The notes below the pieces were generated by a model. It saw only the letters and a list, made by a program, of their open reading frames with translations, did not search any database and had not been told where the DNA came from. Positions 45,788-56,470 of a DNA stretch of 64,000 bases are shown piece after piece (position 1 is the stretch's first letter; each line of letters opens with the position of its first letter). Origin of the DNA: Euglena gracilis (taxonomy: Eukaryota; Euglenida; Euglenophyceae; Euglenales); contig CP154954.1 in the NCBI GenBank assembly GCA_039621445.1, forward strand, positions 45,921,847 to 45,985,846, given 5' to 3'. Position numbers and translations under genes: made by a program.

Positions 45788-46654
45788 TCACAAGGTCTTT
45801 TGTGCTTCGCCCTCGGTGTCCCTTCCTCCCTGGTCGGTTTTCCTCCAGGGAGTACGAGACACCTCGGGCTCCGCACTTTGCCCTTGTGAGGCCAGATTGT
45901 GCACTGAAATCAGGGGGGCCAGGGCATTTTCCAGGGCACCTTGGGCACCTAGTCGTTGATAGTGGGCTGTAAAAGCCTCCACCCCCTTCCACTGGCCAAT
46001 CTCACAAACTTCTTGGGCAGAAAGGCCCAATTTTTTGAGTAAACCAACTCCTGCCCCTCTGGTGGAGTGGGCCCCCCACGCCTGGGGGGTCACCCCATGC
46101 TTGGCCAAAAAATATTTTGTGATTGAAGCCACAGTGTCTGCACTTATGGCCTTGAAGGGGGGTTTTAATGAAATCAGAAGGGGGCCCCCAGGTCTGACGA
46201 ATAAACGTGTAGCAGCCACATAAGACATCATTAAATGAAAGGGGCTTATTTGTGGACATTGGGGAATGGACACCACCCTTTCCCACTTGTGAAACTTTTG
46301 GCCTTTACGTTTAATTTTAATGTAGGGTGCCCTACCCAACACACTGGTGGTTCGTTTGACTTGTGCCAAGTCAGAGGATCGATATAAACAGAGAATTCGT
46401 GAGCAAAAGATCAGCTGGGTACGCAATGTACAAATATCAGTGGGCATAGGCGCCTTTGCCAGCCCCAGGAGGATTGGGAGGGGATCCCAAAATGCCCCAT
46501 ACTTCTCCAGGTTTTGGTTCCAAAGGCTCTTGTAGGGGTTCAAAAGGGTGTGGAATCTCAGCCCACCAAATCCAGGAATCAAAAGCATTGCACTATAGGC
46601 ATTACGGGCTTGGGCCTTGGAGAATTGGAATAATTGAATTAAAGCGTCAGCCAC
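45788..46654 (-). CDS. DIRS copy A tyrosine recombinase
   Basis: About 288 codons open. Catalytic residues are visible: first Arg in LYRSSDLAQVKR, HxxR in WGAHSTRGAGVGLL, and the Tyr in FTAHYQRLG. This R-HxxR-Y set defines the recombinase that replaces integrase in DIRS elements, integrating a circular cDNA. It begins beyond the RT-connector frame (LWVILEHMGVPP) and ends with sequence overlapping the 3' inverted repeat. Confidence 0.85.
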   Translation of the reverse strand: MADALIQLFQFSKAQARNAYSAMLLIPGFGGLRFHTLLNPYKSLWNQNLEKYGAFWDPLPILLGLAKAPMPTDICTLRTQLIFCSRILCLYRSSDLAQVKRTTSVLGRAPYIKIKRKGQKFHKWERVVSIPQCPQISPFHLMMSYVAATRLFVRPGGPLLISLKPPFKAISADTVASITKYFLAKHGVTPQAWGAHSTRGAGVGLLKKLGLSAQEVCEIGQWKGVEAFTAHYQRLGAQGALENALAPLISVHNLASQGQSAEPEVSRTPWRKTDQGGRDTEGEAQKTL

Positions 46655-46739
46655 TTGGTCAGTGGTGCCTTCAGCGGGGGGGCACGCCCATGTGTTCTAA
46701 AATTACCCACAGAAGTGCAAAGGCACTCTGATAACGCTT

Positions 46740-48559
46740 TAAACTCGGGTTTCTCCCCAGGAAACCTTCAATGGTTTTAACCTGAATTTTTTTCCCCTCC
46801 AAAATTTGCCTGAGCAAATCATGCAAAGCAGGGGCCACTTGGGGGGTGGCATTTGCTCCCCCCTGCAATTGGTGAACATACCCCTGTAGGGGGTGATTTT
46901 CAGGCAGGGGGTCCCTGGCACTTTCATTTTTATTAATTGGGGCCACCAGGTGGCTGAATCCCAAAAGGGGGTGACCATCAAAACTTTGGTCTGGGGAAAC
47001 ATCTTTAATCTGGGCAGAAATTTTTGGATTATTGACCAGGGGGGGTGTGCATAAAGATCCCCCATGTTGTCCAGTGGACATTGCAATGCATTCACTGCTG
47101 TGGCCTCCCAATGGGGCCACCTGGCCACAAAATTAGGCAGTTTTTTGTTGCCTGGGGAGGCAAATAAATCTGTTTCCAGATTTATGAAATTTCGGAATTG
47201 CTGTCTTAGCCATTGAAAAAGTTGGAGGTCTAAAGAATAATCCCCCCTGTCCATTTCCCATCTGCTGATGGGGTCTGCCAGGCATTCTTTTGAAGGTACC
47301 CAGTTGACTTAGAGGTTTACTTGGTGCTCCATGCACCATTGGAAAAATGGTCTTAGCATTTTGTTGAAGGGGTCCTTTCTGCCCCCCCCCTTTTGTAAGG
47401 TAATAGTAGATTACCTGGCTGTCCACTGACAAAGAAACTGTTTCCCCAGGTTTGCTCAAGCCTTTCACTGTGTTTATTGCTGCACTGAGCTCCTTTACAT
47501 TGATGTGCAAAGTGGAGTCTTTTCTCCAAAATTCCTGCACAATTTCTCCTTTATGGATGTCCAGCCCCCCCCAGGCATGGGTGCTGCTGTCTGAGTGCAA
47601 CTCTCTGGTTGCATTTTGGGGGAAGGGTCGGCCCCCCCCAGGTGTCCAATAGAGTTTTTATTTCCCTTAATTGGGCCTTGATTTCCTGGGAAATGGGGTG
47701 TTTTGAGTCCCAGGGGGCTGTGGACTTTGCCACCAAATAAAATTGCCAGGGTGTCTGTAAAAGCCCTTAAAAAGGGCAGGGCCATTAGGTTGCATCTTAT
47801 TTGGCCCGTAATGGCAGCCAATTGCCTTTTTGACATGTAATCTTTTTTCACAATTTTTCCCAGCTCCTTTTTTATGGTTTTGACTTTCTGGGGGGGCACC
47901 TGTAACTTTCCTTCCTGGAAGTTTAGTTGAAAACCCAGATGGGTTACCACTTGGGTGGGCTGCAGGGTGGACTTTTTCACATTGATTTTGAACCCAGAAT
48001 CCAGCAAATCTTTGACAACTCTGTTCAGGTGACTTTGCAAAATGTTTTGGGTGGGGGCCACCAGCAAAATGTCGTCCAGGTAAATAAAGACCTGGATGCC
48101 CCTTTTTCTCCACAGTTTTTCGAATGTTTTCATGACTGACATGAAAATTTGGGGCATTACATTCAGCCCAAAGCAGCCTGTTTGAAATTCCCAGGTCTGC
48201 CCCCCCACCTGATGCCTTAAAAATGGCCTTAGGCCTGGACTTACTGGAATATGGAAATAGGCATCCTTCAGGTCTATTTTTGCAGCCCAGTGGCCTTTTT
48301 CCAAAACTGGAAAAATGTGCTGGATATGATCCAGCTTGAAGGGTTTTACTTGAAACTGCTGATTTAATTCTCTGCAGTCGCTGATCATTCTCCATTTGGT
48401 TGTTCCCCCTTCTGGTTTCGAAATTAGAAACCATGGGATTAAATGCTGGGTTTCTGAATCCCAAACTCGTTTTTTTGACCCAGTTTTTTCGTAATCCAGC
48501 AGGTTTTTTTCTGCCTGGTTCAGGTCCAGGTTGGCTCTGGGTTTTGGGTGGGTGGACAA
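46740..48559 (-). pseudogene. DIRS copy A reverse transcriptase/RNase H
   Basis: RT motifs in order: WRMISDCRELNQQF, WAAKIDLKDAYFHIPV, FGLNVMPQIFMSVM, VFIYLDDILLVA (YLDD active site), THLGFQLNF. RNase H: HSDSSTHAWGGLDI, NVKELSAAINTVK, SVDSQVIYYYL. The DIRS-specific connector ETDLFASPGNKKLP, then WEATAVNALQ and AHPPWSIIQKFL, follows. The frame changes at about 47740, 47600 and again near 47250, so this copy of pol is probably inactive, although each domain is intact. Confidence 0.8.
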
Positions 48560-49750
48560 TTTTGGGGGATTTACCTAGGGGAGTTGGATTCCACTCTTGA
48601 TCAATTGACATGTTGCCTGGGGGGCATGTTTTGACCACCATTTTAGACTTTTCTGAAGTCTCTGGTACAGGGGGGTGTCTCCCCATATTTCCTCCATGGA
48701 ATTTATTTTCCCAATTAGATGATTTTCTGGGTGCTGGGTGGGGGGTGTTGGACATTGCACCCCTGGTGTGAATTGAGCATTCTGCAAAGGTGTTTGGGGG
48801 GGTGTGCATGCTCTGCTCACAGACTCTTTGATCCTCCACTTTGTTGTTGGTGTTGTCAATTGACATACCATAGGGGCCCCTTTTTGGGTCTCCCCCTTGC
48901 TTTGACTTGCCCCTGCCATGGGCACTGAAGAATGAACTTGAGGGGGGGTGGCCGCCTTGTCCTCCATGGCCCCTTCTGGGGCATCCTCCTGAGCCTGCTT
49001 GAATAAAATATTGAAATCCCCTGCTGGGGGACAGCTTTTTAGCTTCTGGGGGTTCTCCCCTTCTGATATTCGATGGCCCCAGTGGCCTTGATAAGAATGA
49101 TGATGGCCCCAGTGGCCTTGATGATAATTCTGGCCCCACTGGCCCTCTGGAAATTTTGATAGTCTCCATTGACTTCTCTTTGATCTTGGGCGCCATGCCC
49201 ATTGAAAATCTTGGGGGGCCTCTGTGGGCCATTCCTTTTCCCCTGATGGGGTTTGTGATGAAGAAATGGTTGGGGGGGTGTTGTGGACCTGTCCTGCCCC
49301 TGCCACTGGGCATTTGTTTGTGGAATCGGCCACCCTGGCCTTGGTATTGTTGGCCACCCTGGCCTTTGTTCCATCGGCCACCATGGCCATTGCTGTTTTG
49401 GCCGGCCTGGCCCAGCTTGCTGTTGTGGCCGCCCTGGCCCAGCTTGAACACGGTATTGGTGTAACTGGCATAATGTTGGCCCCAATGGCCCTGGCTCCAA
49501 TGGCCATAGTGGCCCGCTGGTCGTTGCTTCTGCCCCTTTCGAGGTCTTCTGACCACTGTCTGCCAGGGTCCGTGGCCATCACTTTGGGGGGTTTGAGTTC
49601 TGGAAATTTCTGTGGGGGAAATTTCTTTTGGGGAAGGGCAGCCACGGCTCGCCACAGTTGAACCGCGTCGTCAGGTTGTCCAGCTTCTGCTGCTGCTGCT
49701 GCCCCTTGAAGTTCTCCAGCGCTGTGCTTCTTTGAAGTTGCATCTTGCAT
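48560..49750 (-). CDS. DIRS copy A gag-like ORF
   Basis: The frame that matches copies B and C contains LENFKGQQQQQQKLDNLTTR, then SDGHGPWQTVVRRPRKG, followed by Gly/Gln/His-rich repeats (GHWGQ, GQGGQ, GRWNKGQ) typical of low-complexity nucleocapsid-like regions. Another frame is also open over this span. No zinc knuckle seen. The downstream polymerase is in a different frame, so a frameshift or lesion lies near 48560. Confidence 0.65.
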
Positions 49751-50036
49751 TGAATTCTTTCGAAATGTCAACAACTTTTGATTTGAATTTCTGTACGAGC
49801 GTGAATTTCTGGATAGTTTGTATCGATTGATTGACTTCTTCTTTTCTCAATTGGTGAAGTCTTCGAAGTTCCTTTCTTCTGGGTGTCGAAAGGCAATTTA
49901 GGAATCAGCCAACTCCGGCGAAAAAAAGGCACTAAGCAGGGACTCCTAACCCGACGCACCAAAACAATCCAAACACCGCCGGCGAACAAGGCATGGCCTC
50001 ACAAGGGCAAAGTGCGGAGCCCGAGGTGTCCAAATA

Positions 50037-50319
50037 CTGTGGCAGCTTTGGTTGCCTTCAAGGGGCACCCCTGTTTTTTTTCTTCAAGACCGCAAGTTTT
50101 AAACAACAAGGAGGTTCTTTTTCTCGGTCCTCAGGGTTTTCGTGTCTCTCTCAATCGAGCACCTTCAAACAAAGTGCGGAGGAAAGGGTTTTTGGCAAAC
50201 GACCTGGAAAGCTCTAGGCCTCCTGCCTGTCCCTTCGCCAAAAACGCCAGGGAACAAACGAGTGTGTGGTCATGGAATTTGTGGTCCTGGAACGAACGCA
50301 TGAATTCGAGTGCCCAGCC
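50037..50319. other. Spacer between DIRS copies A and B
   Basis: Sequence not shared with the three copies, apart from an AAAGTGCGGAG word at about 50170. No gene. Confidence 0.5.
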
Positions 50320-50728
50320 CTCGTACCCCCTCGAGGAAAAACCGACAAGGGAGGGAGGAAGGGACACCGAGGGCGAAGCACAAAGACCTTGTGAGGCCAT
50401 GCCTTGCTCGCCGGCGGTGTTGTTTGGATTGTTTGCTGCGTTGGGTTAGGAGGCCCTGCTTAGTGCCGCCTCGCCGGAGTTGGCTGACGATGCTGCTCCG
50501 ACTTGGCGCCGTGACTTCTTGCCCCTAGGGGGGGTTCCCCCCCTCTGTCCCCCCTGGCCCCCATTTGCTGACCGAGGGCTTTTCTTTTACGCGTGCGGGG
50601 GTCGGGCTCGCAAGGTCTTTGCGCTTCGCCCTCGGTGTACCTTCCTCCCTTGTCGGTTTTCCTCGAGGGAGTACGAGACACCTCGGGCTCCGCACTTTGT
50701 CCTTGTGAGGCCAGATTTTGTACTGAAA

Positions 50729-51475
50729 TTAGGGGGGCCAGGGCATTTTCCAGGGCACCTTGGGCGCTAAGTCGTTGAAAGTGGGCTGTACAAGCCTCCA
50801 CCCCCCACCACTGGCCAATTTCACAAACTTCTTGGGCAGAAAGGGCCCAATTTTTTGAGTAAACCAACTCCTGCCCCTCTGGTGGAGTGTGCCCCCCGCA
50901 CCTGGAGGGTCACCCCATGCTTGGCCAAAAAAATATTTTGTGATAGAAGCCACAGTGTCTGCACTTATGGCCCTGAAGGGGGGTTTTAAAGAGATCAGAA
51001 GGGGGCCCCCAGGTCTGACGAATGAACGTGTAGCAGCCACATAAGACATCATTAAATGAAAGGGGCTTATTTGTGGGCATTGGGGAATGGACACCACCCT
51101 TTCCCACTTGTGAAACTTTTGGTCTTTACGTTTAATTTTAATGTAGGGTGCCCTACCCAAAACACTTGTGGTTCGTTTGACGTGTGCCAAGTCAGATGAT
51201 CGATAAAAACAGAGAATTCGTGAGCAAAAAATGAGCTGGGTACGCAACGTACAAATATCAGTGGGCATAGGGGCCTTGACCAGCCCCAGGAGGATTGGGA
51301 GAGGATCCCAAACAGCCCCATACTTCTCCAGGTTTTGGTTCCAAAGCATCTTGCAGGGGGTCAACAGGGTGTGGAATCTCAGCCCACCAAACCCAGGAAT
51401 CAAAAGCATAGCACTGTATGAATTACGGGCTTGGGCCTTTGAAAATTGGAATAATTGTATTAAAGCGTCAGCCAC
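50729..51475 (-). pseudogene. DIRS copy B tyrosine recombinase, frameshifted
   Basis: Matches copy A through TVASITKYF; there a run of A (seven against six in copy A) shifts the frame so that the HSTR motif is lost. The Arg motif (FYRSSDLAHVKR) is present. Confidence 0.8.
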
Positions 51476-52581
51476 TTGGTCAGTGGTGCCTTCAGCGGGG
51501 GGGCACCCCCATGTGTTCCAAAATTACCCACAGAAGTGCAAAAGCACTCTGATGGCACTTTAAGCTGGTGTTTCTCCCCAGGAAATTTTTGATGGTTTTA
51601 ACCTGAATTTGTTTCCCCTCCAAAATTTGCCTGAGAAAATCATGCAAAGCAGGGGCCACCTGGGGAGTGGCACTTGTTCCCCCCTGCAATTGGTGAACGT
51701 ACCCCATGTAGGGGGTGATTTTCAGGCAGGGTGTCCCTGGCACTTTCATTTTTATTCATTGGGGCCACCAGGTGGCTGAATCCCAGTAGGGGTTGACCAT
51801 CAAAACTTTGGTCTGGGGAAACATTTTCAACCTGGGCAGAAATTGTTGAATTATTGACCAGGGGGGGTTTGCATAAAAATCCCCCATGTTTTCCAGTGGA
51901 CATTGTAGTGCATTTACTGCTGTGGCCTCCCAATGGGGCCACCTGGCCACAAAATTGGGCAGTTTTTTGTTGCCTGGGGAGGCAAATAAATCTGTTTCCA
52001 GATTTATGATATTTTTGAATTGCTGTCTTAAGCATGGGGTGTAAAGAATAATCCCCCCTGTCCATTTCCCATCTGCTTATGAGGTCTGCTAGGCATTCCT
52101 TTGAAGGCACCCAGCTGAACTGGAGGTTTACTTGGTGCTCCATGGTGCACCATTTGAAAAAGGGTCTTAGCATTTTGTTGAAGGGGACTTTTCTGCCCCC
52201 CCCCTTTGTCACGTAATATTAGATTACCTGGTTGTCCACAGACAAAGAATCTGTTTCCCCAGGTTTGCTCAAACTTTTCACAGTGCTGATTGCTGCACTG
52301 AGCTCCTTTACATTGATGTGTAAAATGGAGTCTTTTCTCCAAAATTCCTGCACAATTTCTCTTGTGTGGATGTCTAGCCCCCCCCAGGCATTGGTGCTGC
52401 TGTCTGAGTGCAACTCTCTGGTTGCATTTTGGGGGAAGGGTCTGCCCCCAATCCAGGTGTCCAATAGAGTTTTTATTTCCCTTAATTGGGCCTTGATTTC
52501 CTGGGAGATGGGGTGTTTTGAGTCCCAGGGGGCTGTGGACTTTGCCACCAAATAAAATTGCCAGGGTGTCTGTAAAAGCCC

Positions 52582-53410
52582 TTAAAAAGGGCAGGGCATT
52601 AGATTGCATCTTATTTGACCCAAAATGGCAGCCAACTGCCTTTTCGACGGGTAATCTTTTTTCACGATTTTTCCCAGCTTCTTTTTTATGGTTTTGACTT
52701 TCTGGGGGGGCACTTGTAACTTTCCTTCCTGGAAGTTCAATTGGATACCCAGGTGGGTTACACTTGGGTAGGCTGCAGGGTAGACTTTTTCACATTGATT
52801 TTGAACCCTGAATTCAGCAAATCTTTGACAACTCTGTACAATGTTCAAAATGTTTTGGGTGGAGGCCACCAGTAAAATGTCGTCCAGGTAAAATAAAGAC
52901 CTGGGTGTTACTTTTTCTCCACAGTTTTTCGAATGTTTTCATTACTGACATGAAAATTTGGGGCATTACATTTAGCCCAAAGCATCCTGTGTGAAATTCC
53001 CAGGTCTGCCCCCCTACCTGATGCCTTAAAAATGGCCTTAGGCCAGGACTTAATGGAATATGGAAATAGGCATCCTTCAGGTCTATTTTTGCTGCCCAGT
53101 GGCCTTTTTCCAAAACTGGAAAAAAGTGCTGGATATGATCCAGCTTGAAAGGTTTTACTTGAAATTGCTGATTTAATTCTCTGCAGTCGCTGATCATTCT
53201 CCATTTTATTGTTCCCCCCTCTGGTTTCGAAATTAGAAACCATGGGATTAAATGCTGGGATTCTGAATCCCAAACTCGTTTTATTGAGCCAGTATTTTCG
53301 TTATCCAACAGGATTTTTCCCGCCTGGTTCAGGTCCAGATTGGCTCTGGGTTTTGGGTGGGTGGACAACTTTGCGGGATTTACCCAGGGGGGTTGAATTC
53401 CGTTGATCAA
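52582..53410 (-). pseudogene. DIRS copy B RT, frameshifted at active site
   Basis: WRMISDCRELNQQF, IDLKDAYFHIPLSPGL and FGLNVMPQIFMSV are intact, but the frame shifts before YLDD (reads VFILPGRHF). RNase H (HSDSSTNAWGGLDIH, about 52219-52551) and the connector (about 51640-52030) follow in other frames. Confidence 0.8.
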
Positions 53411-54190
53411 TCAATTGACATGTTGCTGGGGGGGGGGGGCATTTTTTGACCACCATTTTATACGTTTCTGAAGTCTCTGGTACACGGGGTATCTCCCCAG
53501 TTTTCCTCCACGGAATTTATTTCCTGAATTAGATGATTGTTTAGGGGCTGGGTGGGGAGTGTTGGACATTTCACAGCCCCTAGAGCCCCTAGGGCTAGAG
53601 CCCTTGGAAAAAGAAAATGTTCCTTGGGGGGTGTGCATGCACTCTCCTCTCTCTGGAGCATCTTGTTGTTGGAACACATACCACACAGGGCTTACTGCCC
53701 CTGTTTGGCATATCTGATCTGCTTGATATTGATGGGGTTGGTAGCCATACCCTAGGGGGCCTCTGAGGGTCCCCCCCTTGTTGATTGAATAAATGCTGGT
53801 GGGGAGTCTCCCCCTTCCAGCTGGCCCCCCGCGTCGTCAGGTTGTCCAGCTGCTGCTGCTCCATCTTGAAGTTCTCCAGCGCTGTGCTTCTTTGAAGTTG
53901 CATCTTTCATTGACTTCTTTCGAAAAATCAACAACTTTTGATTTGAGGTTCTGCACGAGCGTGACTTTTTGGAAAATTTGAATTGATTGATTGTCTTCTT
54001 CTTTTCTCAATTGATGAGGTATTTGACGTTCCTTTCTTCTGGGTGTCGAAGGGCAAATTAGGAATCAGCCAACTCCGGCGAAAAAGGCACTAAGCAGGGA
54101 CTCCTAACCCAACGCAGCACACAATCAAAACAACACCGCCGGCGAGCAAGGCATGACCTCACAAGGGCAAAGTGCGGAGCCCGAGGTGTC

Positions 54191-56470
54191 TCCCCAGGCA
54201 CGGGTGCTTCTGTCTGAGCAAAACTCCCTGGTTGCACTTTGGGGGAAGGGTCTGCCGCCAGGTGTCCAGCAGAATTTTTATTTCTCTTAATTGGTCCTTT
54301 ATTCTTTGGGAAATGGGTGTTTTGAGTCCCAGGGGGCTTTGGAATTTTCCACCAAAAATTTTTCTCGGGCATCCACAAAGGCCCTTGGAAAGGCTAGGGC
54401 CATCAGATTGCACCTGATTTGGCCCAAAATGGAAGCCAGCTGCCTTTTTGACATGTAATATTTTTTGCCCATTTTTCCCAGCTCCTTTTTTACTGTCTTA
54501 ATTTGCTGGGGGGCACCTATAATTTTCCGTGCTGTAAGTTTAGTTAAAACCCAAGATGATTTACGATTTAGGTGCAGGGTGGACTTCTTTACGTTGATTT
54601 TGAATCCTGATTTGATTAAATCCCTGACCACTTGTGTTCAGGTAATTTTGTAAGATGTTTTGTGCTGGGGCCACCATTAAAGCATCTTCGAGGTAAATAA
54701 AAACTTGGATGCCCCTTTTCCTCCACAGCTTTTCGAATGTCTTCATTACTGACATGAAAACTTGGGGCATTACATTCAGGCCAAAAACAGCCTGCGTGGA
54801 ACTCCCAGGTCTGCCCCCCCCCCACCCGATGTCTTAGAAATGGCCATAAGACCTGGCTAACTGGGATGTGGAAGTGAGCATCCTTCGGGTCTATTTTTGC
54901 TGCCCAGTGGCCTTTTTCCAACGCTGGAAAAATGTGCTGGATATGATCCAGCTTGAAAGGTTTTACTTGGAACCTTCCCTCTCCCTCTCTACGGACCCAG
55001 ATTTTTCGTAATCCTGCAGTGTTTTTTCTGCTCGATGAAGGTTTAAATTTGCTCTGGGTTTTGGATGGCGGGATGTGCATGCACTCTCTCCCTCTCTGCT
55101 CACCTCTCTGGAGGGTCTTGTTGTTGGAGGACATACCACAGGGCTTAATGCCCCTGTTTTGTCTATCAGGTCTTCTCCATGTTGATGTGGTTGGTGGGCA
55201 TACCATAGGGGGCCTTGTGGGTCCCCCCTTGATTGAATTTTCGGGAATTGAGAAGTGAATGTTGGAGGGGTTCCTTCCCCTCCCTCCAAAAGGGACACTG
55301 TGGGTCCCTTTTCTTCCTGGAGCATTGAAAGGGTCACTGTGGGTCCCTTTTCCCCCCTTTTTTGGAAGAGGGCCTCGTGGGTCCCTTGGGTGGTTTCTGC
55401 AGCAACTTCCTTAACTTCTTGGTGGCCACTGTGGGTCCACCCTGCTGTCCTCCAAGGTCTCCATGTGTAAATTTTCTTCCATAATCCACCAATTGGTCTT
55501 CCAGGTCTCGAGTTCTTCTTGGTCTCCAAGCCCACTGTAAACCTGGGGGCTGCAGTGCCCCCCCCCTTTTCCCCTTGAGAGGGGCTGTTGTGCCAGATGA
55601 ATTGGGGAGGCTTGACAGACCTCTTCTGCCCCTTCCTGAGGGGATTTGCTTGTAAAAGTGGCCCCCATGGCCCCTGCAGTTTTGATCACCTTGACCTTGA
55701 TCCCGTCTCCCCATCCTTGACCAATTTGTGTGCAGGCGACTGGGCGCCTTTGGGGGGGGGGAATGCCCTTGATGTGTGGGTTTTGGATGTCCATTTGTGA
55801 AGCACTTTGGGCCTCTATGGCCCATCCTTTGCCCACTTGCTGACTTCTGTTTTCTGGGCCTTCTGGCCACAGTGGTCCAAAGACCGTGGCCGTCACTCGG
55901 GAGGGGGGTTGTGCTGGGAAATTTCTGGCGTCCGGGTCTGGGGGGGAAGAACGGCCACCGGTTTCCACGTGTCGACCGCATCCCCAAGTTGTCCAGCTGC
56001 TGCGGCCACTGCTGCAGGACCTCCGCGGCCATATATTCCAATTTCTTTTCCACAGCATTTTTGTTGAATTCAAAATTGAAATTTGATAATTGACTTTTCA
56101 TTTGATATTTGCCTGGTTCGTGCCCTTCTGGATATTGAATTTATATTAACTTGGTCCTCCTTTGTTCGTGAACTCTTTTCCTTTCTTCTGGGTGTCGAAG
56201 GGAAAGTTAAGGGTCATCCAACTCCGGCGAAAAGGCACGAAGCGGGGACTTCCAACTCGGACTCCCACGACACAGGAAAGGGGAGGAAGGGACCAAGAGG
56301 GCGAAGCATAAGAAGATGGTGGGCCCAACCCCCCCACCCGGCAAGGAAAGCAGGACCTCACCATCTCGCAGTGCGGAGCCCGAATGGCCCCCATCCCACC
56401 ACACCGCCGGCGCGCAAGGCGCGCAAGGCATGGCCTCACAATGGCAGAGCCCGAAGTGTCTTGATAGTTT
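54191..56470 (-). mobile_element. DIRS copy C, truncated, divergent
   Basis: The gag-like ORF (56101-55334) starts MKSQLSNFNFEFNKNAVEKK and contains SDGHGLWTTVARRPRKQK; RT remnants (IDPKDAHFHIPVS, VFIYLEDALMVA with D to E in the second active-site Asp position) follow at about 54970-54560. The first RT block is deleted at about 54967. The 3' half is cut off where copy B's 5' repeat begins at 54190. Clearly an older, different subfamily. Confidence 0.75.
55334..56101 (-). CDS. DIRS copy C gag-like ORF
   Basis: 255 codons open; N-terminal helical segment (EKKLEYMAAEVLQQWPQQLD), then the shared DGHG(L/P)W motif and a Gly/Gln/Arg-rich region (GHGGHFYKQIPSGRGRRG). It serves as the frame guide for copies A and B. 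Confidence 0.6.
   Translation of the reverse strand: MKSQLSNFNFEFNKNAVEKKLEYMAAEVLQQWPQQLDNLGMRSTRGNRWPFFPPRPGRQKFPSTTPLPSDGHGLWTTVARRPRKQKSASGQRMGHRGPKCFTNGHPKPTHQGHSPPPKAPSRLHTNWSRMGRRDQGQGDQNCRGHGGHFYKQIPSGRGRRGLSSLPNSSGTTAPLKGKRGGALQPPGLQWAWRPRRTRDLEDQLVDYGRKFTHGDLGGQQGGPTVATKKLRKLLQKPPKGPTRPSSKKGGKRDPQ

Larger units (their letters stand above)
45405..50036 (-). mobile_element. DIRS-type retrotransposon copy A, nearly complete
   Basis: On the minus strand the order is gag-like (about 49750-48560), RT-RNase H (48559 to about 46740), tyrosine recombinase (46654-45788). The 5' end (49907-50036) recurs inverted at 45563-45650 (more than 80 bp, including CCTTGTTCGCCGGCGGTGTT) and at about 45865-45890, the split inverted-repeat plus internal-complementary-region design of DIRS elements, which make no target duplication. 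Confidence 0.85.
50320..54190 (-). mobile_element. DIRS copy B, inactivated
   Basis: Same order and high similarity to copy A, but with a gag region shortened to 53411-53934. Its 3' inverted repeat is at about 50660-50710 and the 5' one at about 54062-54190. Multiple frameshifts. Confidence 0.8.

Noticed and set aside
47667-48559. Second half of a 662-codon minus-strand frame in DIRS copy A
   Set aside because: It overlaps the RT in another frame; the RT frame has all catalytic motifs, so this part is a shadow.
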